Shown: piece after piece, positions 48,257 through 60,899 of the stretch
How the letters are laid out: each line of letters begins with the position of its first letter
Numbering within the stretch: position 1 is the stretch's first letter
Origin: Ziziphus jujuba
Lineage: Eukaryota > Streptophyta > Magnoliopsida > Rosales > Rhamnaceae
Assembly: GCF_031755915.1 (NCBI RefSeq)
Contig: NC_083379.1
Span: 2,987,501 to 3,051,500, forward strand
Direction of reading: 5' to 3'
Length of the DNA: 64,000 nucleotides
The notes under the pieces: model-generated
The model's database searches: none
What the model was told of the DNA's origin: nothing
The model's input: the letters and a program-made list of their open reading frames with translations, nothing else
Program-made: the position numbers and the translations under genes

Positions 48257-51200
48257 ATGGCTTCTATTGCTCCAATATCCACATCTTTCATCAACAAGGT
48301 TTATTTTACTACTACTCACGACCAATATACAAGTCTTATTTTCTATTCTTTGCTGACTCTTATTTTTGTGTCTCAGAAGGAGATTAATCACTCTGCTTTC
48401 TCTTTGTCATGGCCACTTTTCCTTCAGAGATATGAGAGAAGTAGCTCCAAGAAAATTTGTTCGGTCATGTCACCGCAACAAGCAGAACGCAAGCCAGCCA
48501 CAACTGGCTCCGTTGACTTCTTTTTTTTTTTTTTTTTTCATTGATTTAGTGACTTCTGTGATGATGGTTTCTTAACTCTTTTGTTGCTAAACTTGGTGAC
48601 ATCTATGTTTGATTGTTTTCAGGTTAAGACTGGGATGACGATGACTGAGAAGATCTTGGCTAGGGCCTCTGAGAAAACCAAGTTGATCCCAGGTGAGAAT
48701 GTTTGGGTTAATGTCGATGTTTTCATGACGCACGATGTATGTGGTGCTGGTTGTTTCGGAGTCTTCAAGAAAGAGTTCGGCCAGGATGCAAAGGTACTTG
48801 ATCCTTACAGTTCTCTGTTCTGCATATAGGAGTTCAGTTTTGGACACAGATTATGCTGATTTACTGTTATAATTGGAAAGGAAAAAAAAATTAATAAGTT
48901 CATATTTTGAAACTTGTGAGAGATAACGAGTAACATGGTTCAATAAAAAATATCATGCATCTCATTTCTCAACAACATCTTAATATGTTTGATTACTTTC
49001 TAAGCATTGTTACAATCTTGTTGCTCTGCTTTGAGCTTGACGGTATGATTTATTTTTCAACCAATACACACCGTGATATGCTTTCAAAAACGCCAAGTTT
49101 CCAAGTTGTTTTCTCTAACATTCAATAAATGCTCAATTTCTTTTAAGGTTTGGGACCCGGAAAAGATTGTGATCATACCTGATCATTATATATTTACAAG
49201 CGATGAACGTGCAAATCGTAATGTGGATATCTTGAGGGATTTCTCCTTAGAACAAAACATCAAGTACTTTTATGATATTAACGATCTGAGTGACTTTAGG
49301 GTATGGTTTCCTATTATTCTAGGTCCATCTTATAATCTAATTTATATGTTTTTATTAATTCTCAGTTTACTTAATGCTGAATTTAAGTTCTTGTTTATGA
49401 TTTGACAGGCTAACCCGGATTACAAAGGTGTTTGCCATATTGCTCTTGCTCAAGAAGGTCATTGCAGGCCTGGAGAGGTTCAGTATCTTTATTGCAAAGA
49501 ATTTTATTTGATTCCTTTTCCTTCTTACATTTCCATAAATTTATATTCCAGACTAGCTATTAAACCCATTTATATGGTTTCTAGGTCCTGCTAGGCACAG
49601 ACTCTCACACCTGTACTGCTGGAGCATTTGGCCAATTTGCTACTGGAATTGGTATTACCGATGCAGGGTTCGTATTGGGCACTGGGAAGCTTCTGCTCAA
49701 GGTTTGTAAATCTTGAAGTTTTGTTTTCTTATGCATGTTTTGTATATATTCATTATTCAGGACTTTTCATATAAATGTTATAACAAAATTTAGGGTCCCT
49801 TTGTCCGATATGCTTCCATATTGTGCCTCAGCGTTTGCATCTCTTGAATTAGTTGTTGATCCGTACAAACTGCTTTCTGTATGTTCTTGTCCTTTTAATT
49901 TTCAGGTGCCCCCTACTCTCCGGTTTGTACTGGATGGTGAAATGCCAGATTATGTTCTTGCTAAAGATTTGATTTTGCAAGTAAGTTTAAACCAAATCTT
50001 TATATTTTCCTGTCCTTTGAATATTTAGATGTTCATTGGTAAATATATTGCTGAAATGTAAAACATACCACAGGAAAAGCCTAATGGTCTTCTGGTCATA
50101 GCTTCCCTGGTTCTATTTTGTCCTTTTGATAACTGATTTCCTACTTGCAGATTATCGGTGAAATATCTGTCTCCGGTGCAACTTATAAAACTATGGAGTT
50201 TGTTGGCACGGCCGTTGAAAGTTTAAGTGTAAGTACATTTTGAAAAAAGGCTTTATACAAGTAGGGAGTTCATGTAAGAATTCCTTATATCAACTTTAAT
50301 TGTTGATAATTGTTGATTAAGTTACTGGACAGATGGAAGAAAGGATGACTTTGTGCAACATGGTTATTGAAGCTGGTGGGAAGAATGGTGTTGTCCCTGC
50401 AGATGGAACTACTCATAAGTTTCTTGAGGTAAGGGCGGTAGATCATCTGATATGATTCAGAACCTGGTGGCAACAACATTTTAGGCTTGGTTTTGGGTTC
50501 ATCTTCATATTAATAGTAGGTATTTTGAATGAATATATTTTCTGTGTATTGACTTGATCTGTGTATTGATTTGATCTTTTGTTCTGCACAGGATAAGACA
50601 TCTGTAGCCTATGAACCTTTATACAGTGATGAGAATGCAAGGTATCTTTCTGATTATATGATTTCGCTTCGGATAATCTCCTACTCATTTGTAGTCAAGT
50701 TTTTCTAAACCTATTTATGTTAATTTTTATTCAATATTTTATATTTCAACTTCAAATTAAAAAAAAATATATATATATATATATACCTTTTTTCTTTTTT
50801 TTTTTTTCTTAATTTAACAAATACTGATGGCCATGAATTCTCTCCAAGTGAAAGGAGATCATCTGTAGTTTGGCAAATACCGAATAATTGGAATTTCAAC
50901 TAGTGGCCTAAAAATGCAAATATTCACCAAAAAGCTCAATGGCAAGAGTAGCATTTAGACTTGTTATTAGTCATTACAGGATAATCTTCAAGATGGGAAT
51001 ACTCCAATTAATCCCTTCATCTTCTTCTGACCTATTTAATATTCGTTTCTCTTAGGATGTAAATCAATTATACTGACTAGTCTATTTCTCTTTCACATAG
51101 ATTTCTTTCTGAGTATAGATTTGACATCTCAAAACTGGAGCCTTTGGTGGCAAAGGTGGGTGGTTTTATACTATTTTAATTGGGAAGAATTGTAAAATAT

Positions 51201-52571
51201 GAATACATACAATTTATATATGCACTTGAATTCTGACATATATATTAGTCTATCCTTTATCTCCACAGATTTCTATTTATGCTTCACTTATTTATTTATT
51301 TATTTTAAAATTTTAACTATGACTAATTTGGCCAATTGGTTTGTGTAGCCTTATTCTCCTGACAATCGTGCTTTAGCTAGAGAATGCAAAGATGTGAAAA
51401 TTGATAGAGTATATATTGGATCTTGTACTGGTGGTAAAACAGAGGATTTTCTTGCTGCAGCAAAAGTCTTCCTAGCTTCAGTAAGTTATCTCTAGTCCTA
51501 TATTATATAGATAATTGAATATCGATCATTATCATATGGTGATGCAAGTATTGTGGTCCATCAGAGGTCTAGTGGCCTACGTATAGACCATTTGAACTGA
51601 GGTAGCTTTCTCTCACACTATATCCTCTCCAATTCCCTGAAATGTAGGAGTGGTTCAAAGTCCCCTGTAGGCTGATATAATGCCAAGTGACTTCTGTCAT
51701 CTTGAGAAATAATTCTTTTGCTTCCATATATATACATATATGATATATACAGTTATATAACTTACCTAAATCTTCTTAGGCTTAAAAATGTACTTTTTGT
51801 AACTGCAGGGAAAAAAGGTCAAAGTTCCTACCTTCCTTGTCCCTGCTACTCAAAAGGTAAGTAATGCTACATATTTAAGTTAGTTTTCAAATGATTGGAC
51901 TTGCAAATAGTTCAGGATTTTTGGGGATTCGAATAAATTCGTTTATCAATATACTTTTGATTTTGTACCTCGAAATTTTTACAGGTTTGGGTGGACATTT
52001 ATAGTCTTCCAGTACCAGGATCTGGCGGGAAAACCTGTTCTCAAATATTTGAGGAAGCTGGTTGTGATACACCTGCAAATCCTAGTTGTGCTGCTTGTAT
52101 GGGTGGCCCTAGAGACACTTATGCACGTATGAATGTACCACAGGCAAGTTTTTTTATATTTCTCTCTTTTCTCTTTTGAAAAGCATAACACTGGCTACTC
52201 AACCTGGCTTGACCTTTTCTGACATGAAAGTAAAATAATATGTTACAGTTATAATCATTGAAAAAAAGGTTAATATAAATACAGAATTTAAAAGTTGCTT
52301 GAACAATTAACCATGGTAGCAAATGAGAATTTAGTTGGTTTGGAAAATCATAAATCTTTACCATCGATATCCTTGTAATTAATTTCTTGTCCATTATCAT
52401 TTATATCTAACTGTTGAGAGATGGGCACAGGTATGTGTGTCAACAACAAACAGGAACTTCCCTGGCCGAATGGGACACAAGGAAGGCCAGATATATCTTG
52501 CCTCCCCATACACAGCAGCAGCATCTGCTCTGACTGGTTTCGTCACTGATCCCCGAAAATTCTTGCACTAG
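48257..52571 (+). CDS. IIL1: Isopropylmalate isomerase large subunit, chloroplastic, tandem copy 2
   Basis: Fifteen exons with the same borders and phases as copy 1 give 506 residues: 48257-48298, 48377-48511, 48623-48793, 49148-49300, 49409-49477, 49585-49701, 49906-49980, 50151-50228, 50333-50428, 50592-50641, 51101-51155, 51349-51480, 51809-51856, 51985-52143 and 52431-52571. There are no stops or frameshifts. By eye the mature parts differ at about 42 of 447 positions, while the transit peptide differs more. The likely Fe-S ligands are kept (C373, C442, C445). Copy 2 carries changes at usually fixed places: PSCAACMGG for [17 protein letters not shown] for GIGNTDAG, and CGAGCFG for CGPGSIG. 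It is probably a working paralogue with relaxed or shifted constraint. The last intron again starts with GC (CAG/GCAAGT). Confidence 0.95.
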
Positions 52572-53717
52572 CCAATATATATAACACATGATTTCCATGA
52601 ACATTATTGTATGTTGTATTTCTACTGTTACTGCTGTAAATCAAGTGGTAAAAGATGGAGCTAAATATTGATAGTGGATTATCATATCCATATAAAAATG
52701 CCAATACATATTGTGACGTTGGTACCCTATTTCAAATAAATGGTGAGGGTATGTAGGGAAAGATGACTGGCATTTTGGTTTTGTATGATAACCATTGTGA
52801 ATTATGATCTACTTTTTATGAAATCTAATGACTATTTTTGTTTTTCAGTTTTTTATCCAACTGAGAGAAGCCTATTGGATTATTCACATAAAAATCTAAG
52901 CCAGTAATAGTAGGAGCAAAGGATCTCTGTTTAAAGAAATAGTAGAATTGCAATGGATCAAGCTTTGCTGTTGTTGATTTTTGAATGTTTTTTTTGGGTG
53001 CTTATGAGCAACAACTTTTTGGCACTGGGGGTTATGTGTAGGCAGTCATGCAGGAAAATTTTCACAGGTCCCAACAGTATAGTTAAATTCCCATCAAATT
53101 ATTTTTCTATGAAAAGTATATATTATTCTTTAGTCTAGAACCCAAATTCTGCATGTAAGTCACATAGCCGGGCACAAAAACATTGAAAAATGTTTCAATT
53201 TCATCCATCTTTTCAGACTTTATTTTGGACTTATTCGGAGCTATTTCAGACTTCAGAGACTTTATTTCAGACTTTATGTTGGCTATTCCATCTTTAGAGA
53301 CTTTATTCCGTGGAGTTAAGACTTTCTTACAACAAGCTTTAAGTACCTCCCAAAAGTTTCCTTTAGAATGTGTTCCATGGCAAACTTGCACTTGGACTTC
53401 CGCATTAATTCCAAAGATTTGTTACACCAACAAATTATACATACCGTTTCAAAATCGATCTTTTCAACATATCCAAACGTATAGGCTAGTTTTTCAGGCG
53501 CTAGGTATAGCCTCAAATCTACAATCTTAGCACAAAGTATATAATAGAAGTTTCCAGCATATCAAAATCCAATATAAGTGTGTGTATGGTAATGGATATC
53601 AAAATATGTTTTTCATGGCAACATTTATGTAGCCAATTAAATTTCGATTTCGAAACAAAAATATCTTGTCACTATAAATATGATCACATCATTTTTGTAA
53701 GCATATGGATATTATAT
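52572..53717. other. 3' flank of copy 2 and AT-rich spacer
   Basis: The first 300 bases are the probable 3' UTR and the end of the tandem duplication. 53160-53530 keeps moderately long open frames on both strands with repeated SEIKSLKSEI-like Lys/Ser/Glu residues on the minus strand. I recognise no family and treat it as noncoding or relic. Confidence 0.4.
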
Positions 53718-53925
53718 ATATATATATATATATATGCTTACAGAGATGACATTTTACCAAGAAAAAAATTTAATCACAAAAATGACATGATCATATATAG
53801 TGGTCATGATTAACATAAAAGTTAAATAAAACGGTGACCACTATATATGATTATATCATTTTTGTGATTAGATTTTTTTCTTGGTAAAATATCATCTCTG
53901 TAAGCATATATATATATATATATAT
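53718..53925. repeat. Near-perfect inverted repeat (hairpin) of about 90-base arms
   Basis: The left arm at about 53718-53806 (TA run, GCTTACAGAGATGACATTTT, TATATAGTGGTCA) and the right arm at about 53835-53925 are reverse complements with few mismatches and a 28-base loop (53807-53834). A partial third copy of the arm lies at about 53670-53702. It could be a foldback MITE; transcribed, it would form a long hairpin. Confidence 0.85.
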
Positions 53926-54599
53926 ATGATGAAGATAAATGTATGGGAAATGATCGACATGATAAATGAGATGGGGCATATGGTATTTTTTTTTTTTTAG
54001 TTTTATTATTGTATTATTATTATTTTTTTATCTTGATCAACATATATTACAATTGGGAGAGATGAATGTCTGCCAAAGCTACCGATATGATAGCATGATT
54101 TGAAATCCTGGCAAATCATATATATCTCGACATTATTGAGGCTGCATGATCAATGTGACAGTATTGCATTTATGATTATGATTTGTGATTTTGGACAAAG
54201 GAAGTTCACATCCACCTCTTATTATTTTTTTTTCTAAACTTTTTTTATCATTTAGACATTTATAATAATTTTCTTCCATCACTCCACCTATTCTAACTTG
54301 GGAGCGTGTCTTATGTTGGTTGAAATAGAATTTCTTTGAGACCAAGAAAAAAAAAATTGATATAAACAAATTAGATCTTTAACATCACAATTAATGTTAA
54401 AATTTTATTTTTGAACCTTAAGATCCCATAAAGTTTAAAATTTAAAATTATACTTATCAATTGTTAAATTTTGATATAGTTTATTTTAATTAAATAAAAT
54501 TTTAATATGTCATTAAATCTATTTTTTACTACTTTTAAATTTCTAATTCCAACCTTTAATATAATGAACATTATATCATTCTAATATAAGTTTGACTAT
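53926..54599. other. AT-rich spacer with a segment duplicated at 56650
   Basis: About 54041-54350 resembles 56650-57050 (see the repeat entry). No gene is seen. Confidence 0.5.
54041..54350. repeat. Dispersed duplicated segment (partner at about 56650-57050)
   Basis: Shared strings in the same order include AGCATGATTTGAAATCCT, ATATTGCATTTATGATTAT-like sequence, TTTTGGACAAAGG(A/G)AGTTCA, and GGTTGAAATA(G/C)AATTTCTTT followed by GACCA. The partner carries small insertions, including a T run. Confidence 0.75.
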
Positions 54600-55346
54600 T
54601 AAAGCCAGGACTACTTATGGCCTAGGGATCATGGCTCCCCTAACGATTTTATTTTATTTTTTAATATATATTATTTTTTGAATTTTTTTTAGCATGATAG
54701 TTGTATTATTGTCTTAAATAATATATTTGGCCCCACTAAATTGATATACAATATCTATATAAATTAGTTTTTATTCCAAATTACAATATTTATTTTTTTT
54801 TATTAATAATTAGAAAATTTAGTTAAAGTAATGAAAATTTTGATTTATATATTTTTTTATTTATAGTATACTTATGGTTTAGTGGAAAAAAATTAATGTA
54901 ATGTCCTTTTGTGATTAATAGGTAGTATTTTGGAAAATTTTTATTTTTCGTTACTTTATCTTTTAGTTCACTATTGACATTTTATCTGTTAAATTATATT
55001 TTTATTTGATTGTTATCATTTTTAAAACAAATATCTTAGTTTTTGTTGGTTATCAATTTTATCCATTAAAGTATATTCTCTTATATTATTCCAATAGAAT
55101 TTTTCCTTTTTTTTTTTGGAAACAAACTGAATGAAATTTTCTAATAGATCTATCTAAACCTTAAAATAAAATAAATTATATAAAAGTTTATAAAAACTAG
55201 TTATCAAATTTTTTTTAGGGATTATAGATATGGTAGAAAAACTATATCATCAATAACATTTGAACATTCAAAATAAATAAAAATCAGAGATTAAAAAAAG
55301 TTTGTAACTTGGCCCCCCTAAAAATGGAATCTTGGCTCCGCCCTTG
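54600..55346. mobile_element. Non-autonomous hAT-like element with 8-bp target duplication
   Basis: TTGACTAT at 54592-54599 and again at 55347-55354 flank about 747 bases. The right end reads CTTGGCTCCGCCCTTG, whose complement CAAGGGCGGAGCCAAG is of the type found at ends of plant hAT-like elements. The left end (CCAGGACTACTTATGGCCTA, then CATGGCTCCCCTA) is a degraded counterpart. The interior is AT-rich without a transposase frame. Confidence 0.65.
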
Positions 55347-55354
55347 TTGACTAT

Positions 55355-55360
55355 ACAAAC

Positions 55361-55396
<36 letters not shown>

Positions 55397-57563
55397 TTGC
55401 TGCAGAAAGGACTGGTGCACATGTCTTGGAGTGTACCATCAACTGCAGTTTCTTTTCTCTGTTAGGTGCGGTGGCATCTTTTTTTTTTTAAGAAATAAAA
55501 AAAAAGCAAAACATTTTTTTATGTTAAATTAATATACATTTTATATTTAAATTAAATACCTTTTAAGTTGATTTTGAAGAAGGTACATATTTTCTTATGT
55601 CTCCTCGCTTGAGAGCTGAGACCTTTGTTACTCTTGGCAAAAGAGTAAAAAATGCACTCAAATAAGCAAGCAACAAACGCACTAAAAAATAAACGTAAAA
55701 GAAAAAAAAAAAAAAAAACAAACACATATTATAGATTATTGAAAAATAAAAAATCTAAGCAGATCAAAATACAGAATAAAAAAAAAAAAAATCTGAAAAT
55801 ACTATGTGATTGCTGGCCGGCAAGTGGGTGAAAAAAAAAAAAGTTAAAACTGGGTGCGAGGAAAAAAAGGAAGAAAAGCTGGAGCTGGTTCTAGTTTAGA
55901 GATCTAAAAAAGAAAAACAAAAAAAAAAAAAACAGTACTGGACGGAGAAAAGGAGAAAACGCATTTTGTTTTTTTTTTTTTTTTTTTTCCTTCAAAAAAG
56001 ATGGAAACACACCGTTTAATTGAAATGGTAGAATGATGGGCGGGAGAGAGAAAGAAATTGCTATGAGAAATTGCTGTTTTCCCTTTTTTTTTTTTTTTTT
56101 TTCAAAAAAGGTGCCAACACACCTAACAGAGGAAACCAGTCCTCTCTACAGCAACTCTATCTATATATATATATATATATATGTAACCAACAATTCGACA
56201 TCTAAAATAAATAAATAATATTGTTCTTATTTTAAGATGATACTTTTTGTGACTGTTATTATAGTTTCTGAAGAAATGGAGTAGTAAATCTCATAAAAAA
56301 GAAAGGTGAAATTTGGTATGGGATAGAATATTACAATATTTTATAATGCAGTTCAGTTTTAAAATTGCATACCTAATTAAGAGAGAGAGGGATTGGGGGG
56401 AAAAAAATAATAATAAATAGATAAATTGTTTTCTCACATAATTGATTTAGGATGCTAAAAGTCTAAAACCACAAAACACTTGAAAAGTTTTCCCGAGAAT
56501 ATATTTTACTTTCACATTTCTTTCTCAACTGATAGTGGCACTTCAGCTTCTGAAACTGACATTTATAGGGTCAATTACAAAAACACATTTTAAACTGGCA
56601 TTTATGAGATAGGGTATAGAGTTTTGTTTATATATATATATATATATATATATTTATCTACATAAATTACAATTGTGAGAGTCTGCCACATCAAACTTTG
56701 ATCCAAAAATTTGAAATGTATTTTCAGTAGTATTTTTACTATTGGATTAAACCTGCCAATACGATGTCATAGCATGATTTGAAATCCTACCAAACTAGAT
56801 ATATCTTTTCAAATTATTTAGGCTACATGATCATTTTTTTTTTTTTTTTGGGGTGAATAGGCTGAATGATCAACGTGACAATATTGCATTTATGATTATA
56901 ATTTATGAACCATTCATAATTTTGGACAAAGGGAGTTCATATATGACTCTTATTGTGTTCACAAAAGGAAAAAATTCCCGTGATTTAGCCTACCTTGTCT
57001 AACTTTGAAGCGCGTGGTATGTCGGTTGAAATACAATTTCTTTGGGACCAAAAAAAAAAAAAAAAAAAAAAGACAAGAAGAAGAAGATATATTAATAACA
57101 TAAATAATGAATGGACTTCTAAAATAAAGAAATAAATACTATTGATATTATTTTAACTTTTTAAGATGATAATTTTTGTGACTGCTAATATAATTCCCTG
57201 ACGACATATAAAGGAATAATTCTCATTAACCAAAAAAGTGAAATTTGGTTATGAGATAGAATATTACAAATAATTAATAATGCAGCAATTCAGTTTTGAA
57301 AATTGCGCTTGATTTGTGTTAATTAAAAATATATTTTATAAATTTTTTGTCCTTTCAAAAAAAAGAAAAAAAAAGAACTATATATAATATATATTCAAAT
57401 CATAATTAAGATAAAAGGGAGATTGAAGTGAAAAATAAAGTTAAGAAAAAAATTATTTTCTCACATAATTGATTTAAGGATACTAAAACCACAGAACAAT
57501 TGAAAAAATTTCCCGATAATATATTCCGCTTTTACATTTCTTTCTTAAGACTGATATTTATAT
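55355..57563. repeat. Repeat-rich spacer with a local segmental duplication
   Basis: It starts with TA and GA microsatellites (55361-55396). 56204-56560 resembles 57112-57550: both carry TTTTTGTGACTG, GAAATTTGGT, GATAGAATATTACAA, TCTCACATAATTGATTTA and TTTCCCGA(G/T)AATATATT in order. 56650-57050 also matches 54041-54350. Long A and T runs occur. No gene is seen. Confidence 0.65.
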
Positions 57564-58231
57564 GATTAAATTATGCACACACCACCCGTTGTTTACACTT
57601 TTTACACATAAACCATTCACTTTTTCAGTTATTGCACATAGTCCCTTCATGTTTGAGTTTTGTTGCACTGACCATCCTTCTGCCAGTCAAACTGTTAAAT
57701 AGGTGGTCAAGCATGAATATTTTTTAAAATGACAAAAGTACCTTTGACACTGCATATTAATACTGTTTTACCCTCTGCAGTCGATGGTTTCCATCTTTCA
57801 TACTCCATTAATTTCCTGCAAACTTTGTATTTCTTTACAAATCTGAGCACCAAATTGGACTCTATATTATCACTTGTTTGAATTACTCAATTGATTTCTT
57901 CCCTAATTAAATAAATTGAAGAACTTGATTTACACCCATTTTTCTCACATATATTATTCAAATTGAGAAAATCTGAAATCTGAAGCTTTTGGGGACCTTA
58001 ATCTACAAAATCCCTCTCTATACGCTGTCTTATAGCTTCGTTTATGGCATAAAGAGGGATGATAATGTCATTTCACTTTTAAAATCTGACATTGTGAACA
58101 CAAATTGCAATAAGAGGGCGGTCATTGCAAGAAAACTCAAACATAGAAAGGAGTGTGTGTAATAAGCAAAAAGTGAATGGTTTGTGTGCAAATGGTTTAA
58201 ACTGCAAGGTACATTTGTGTAGTTTACCCAC
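57564..58231. mobile_element. Foldback transposon-like element with possible 8-bp target duplication
   Basis: Left end GATTAAATTATGCACACACC, with AAACCATTCACTTTTT inside, is inverted at the right end as AAAAAGTGAATGGTTTGTGT and ACATTTGTGTAGTTTACCCA. ATTTATAT occurs on both sides (57556-57563 and 58232-58239). A second inverted block (CATGTTTGAGTTTT against GAAAACTCAAACATAG) lies further in. No transposase is seen. Confidence 0.65.
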
Positions 58232-58460
58232 ATTTATATATAGCTTTGAGACATTACTGATTTAAACTACAAGGTACATTTGTGTAATTTACCCATATTT
58301 ATATATAGCTTGGAGACATTACTGACAATGATTTTTTTCAATGATTAAAAACATTTTCCGTAATCCCACTAAAAAACCAGAAGTTAAATGTGTAATTTAC
58401 TCACATTTATATTTATATATAACTTGGAGACATCACTGGCAATGATTTTTTTCAATGATT
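58193..58460. repeat. Tandem repeats of the foldback element's right end and flank
   Basis: TTTAAACTGCAAGGTACATT with ATATATAGCTTTGAGACATT at 58198-58258 recurs at 58260-58324. A shortened copy with AATGATTTTTTTCAATGATT follows at 58380-58460. Confidence 0.75.
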
Positions 58461-60866
58461 TCCTTAAACCCAATAAAAAAATAAAAGTTAATTGAATTTT
58501 GAGATGAAGAATTTACTATAAATAAATAATAAAGACTTTTAACATTTTCAAAAAAGTTAATATAGGTGGGGGCTTTAACACAGTAGATTATTATTGATTT
58601 CCATTATATGATATCATAGTCGTTATGATTGACGTCCATTATTAATTCGTATCATGGCTAACCATGCTATCTCACCTCTATTGACTATTTGTTTTTTTTT
58701 TTAATTTTTTTTTAGTTATTTATTTGGGTATATTATACTATATATTTTTTAAATTTTTTTTAATTACAATCAAATATTTTCATAAAATTATAAAAATATT
58801 AACACAGAGGTATTCAGTTGTAATAAAAAAATTTTCAAAAATGTATAATGTAATATACCCTTATTTATTTTCCCTTAAAGTTTATATATAAAATATGTTT
58901 TCCTAATTTACATATATGTTATGGCAAACAAATATATATACTGATAAACTTATTTTCAAATCAACATGGTAAAATGATCATAAAATTTCAGGTTTGCATT
59001 TATTTTTCTTTGACATTGTTAATGAAAAATAATCCATGATATCAACAATATATATATATATATATATATATTTTAAAAAAGATCTGTATGAGAGATAAGA
59101 ATTAATCCTACAGAAGTAGTTGATATTTTCTATTCCCATGACGGACAGTGTTGCACAATCTTGAATGCATTTTAATTTTTTTTTATCATGAATTAATGTA
59201 TATATATATTATCAATGGTAAAATTATACATAACATGACAACTAATTATATATATGATAGTTTGTTACTGAATGATATTTTTAAATTCATCACCACCCAA
59301 ATAATAGTTTGTTATTAAATGACTTTTTTACATTCATCAAATAAGCAACCACCACCACCCAAAAATTAAATAATTGTACCAAAACTAAAACTACAATGCA
59401 CTAGTTTTCCACTTTAGGGGTGGGCATACAATGGTGCATGTCTTATTCAAATATCGTATTTACAAAGATCATTAAGTTCTGGATATTAATAAAAAACTAA
59501 TAACGCTAATAGTTTGGAAACTCGTGTATAATACAAATTGCTAATAGAGAGCGAATCCCAGACTAACTGAAACATCATTACCAAAAATAAAAAATAAAAA
59601 AAAGGCCAACAGAAACAAAATTTAGCTAGAATTTAAAATATGATAAACAACTTTAATACGTCTGTTATTATTGGTTATTTGGGTTGTTGTTTTCAATGTA
59701 GATGTGTTTCGGAAAATTGGTGTATTATTTCACGTCCAATCACGATCAAACTTGGCGGTGGAGATGTGGACCAATCCATCAATTTTAGCAGACAATTGGA
59801 TTTGGAGGAATTAAATGAGAGATTTTACAAAGCATGGGCACTCATATCCCATATCTTCCAATATTTCTGCTATATATGTAGCATTCATATCTTCCTATTC
59901 CCTAATGCCCCTATCTGTATTTTTATCCCAAAAAAAGGGCCCTATCTGTATATGTAAATTATATATTATTCCATTCCATTCACAAACCCACCATAATATC
60001 TTGCCAAACGTACGTATAATAATTTTATCTTCTCCACCACAAAATCTATTTTTGTCTGATATATTTATGTGGATTCAAGAGATAAATAAAGAACTATAGC
60101 ATGCACATATATTATTTTTTTTCTTTTGTCCATTTTGAAGTCATGTAACTTGTATAATTCCTTTTTTTTTTTTTTTTTTTGGTTAGGATCTAACATGTAT
60201 AATTATTCGTTCAAAATCTAACAATATATATACATATAGTGAGGGGGGGGAGAAAAAAAAAAAAAAAAGAATTATCCTAAAGTCAAAGATGGCCTGCATC
60301 GATGTATGAAAAGTAAAGAGAATGCCTCATTTTAGGGCATTTTATCAACTCATGCAAGGACTTTTCAAGTAAACATTTAGATAATTTAAAGTATTGCTCA
60401 CACTGTTTAAACTGAAAATATTACTGCTTTATATACTATGGTAACTGGTTAAATGATTCCCTTAAATTTGCCAAATGTTGCCTCTGGAAAGACCATTAAA
60501 AAGTTAAAAGATAAATCGACTTACTTTTTTAGTTTAGTGATGAAGGTGCAAATTCTTGAAAAATTTGAGGCACCAATGGTGCTGATAACTTAAATTTATT
60601 TATTTATTTCAAAAACAAATTACTATGAAATCAATCAACTAGCTATCAAATGTTTCAATCTGTAATTTACGTATTTAATTTTCTTACCAACCCTTTCGTT
60701 ATTGTTTTTTTAGCTACAATTTTTTTTTTTGGAAATCCTTTTAGCTACAATGTTAATTTATAACAAAACTTGAGGAATTTATATGGCACTTCTTTTGTAG
60801 TTAAAACAAAAACCCAAATCAAGAGAAGTTAGGGAAAAGCCACACTAAATTCCATCGGTACCAAAT

Positions 60867-60899
<33 letters not shown>
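58461..60899. other. AT-rich spacer
   Basis: No convincing gene. Open frames near 59640-60100 lack recognisable features. TA runs are at 59049-59071 and 60876-60899, and a G run followed by an A run is at 60243-60268. Confidence 0.5.

Noticed and set aside
53160..53530. Open frames on both strands (94-115 residues) with repeated Lys/Ser/Glu or Phe/Asp patterns
   Set aside because: The minus-strand reading looks coiled-coil-like, but the frames overlap on both strands, no family is recognised and no splice or start context supports a gene.
59640..60099. Overlapping plus-strand frames of 94-105 residues
   Set aside because: The two frames overlap and neither shows family motifs, codon regularity or conserved ends.
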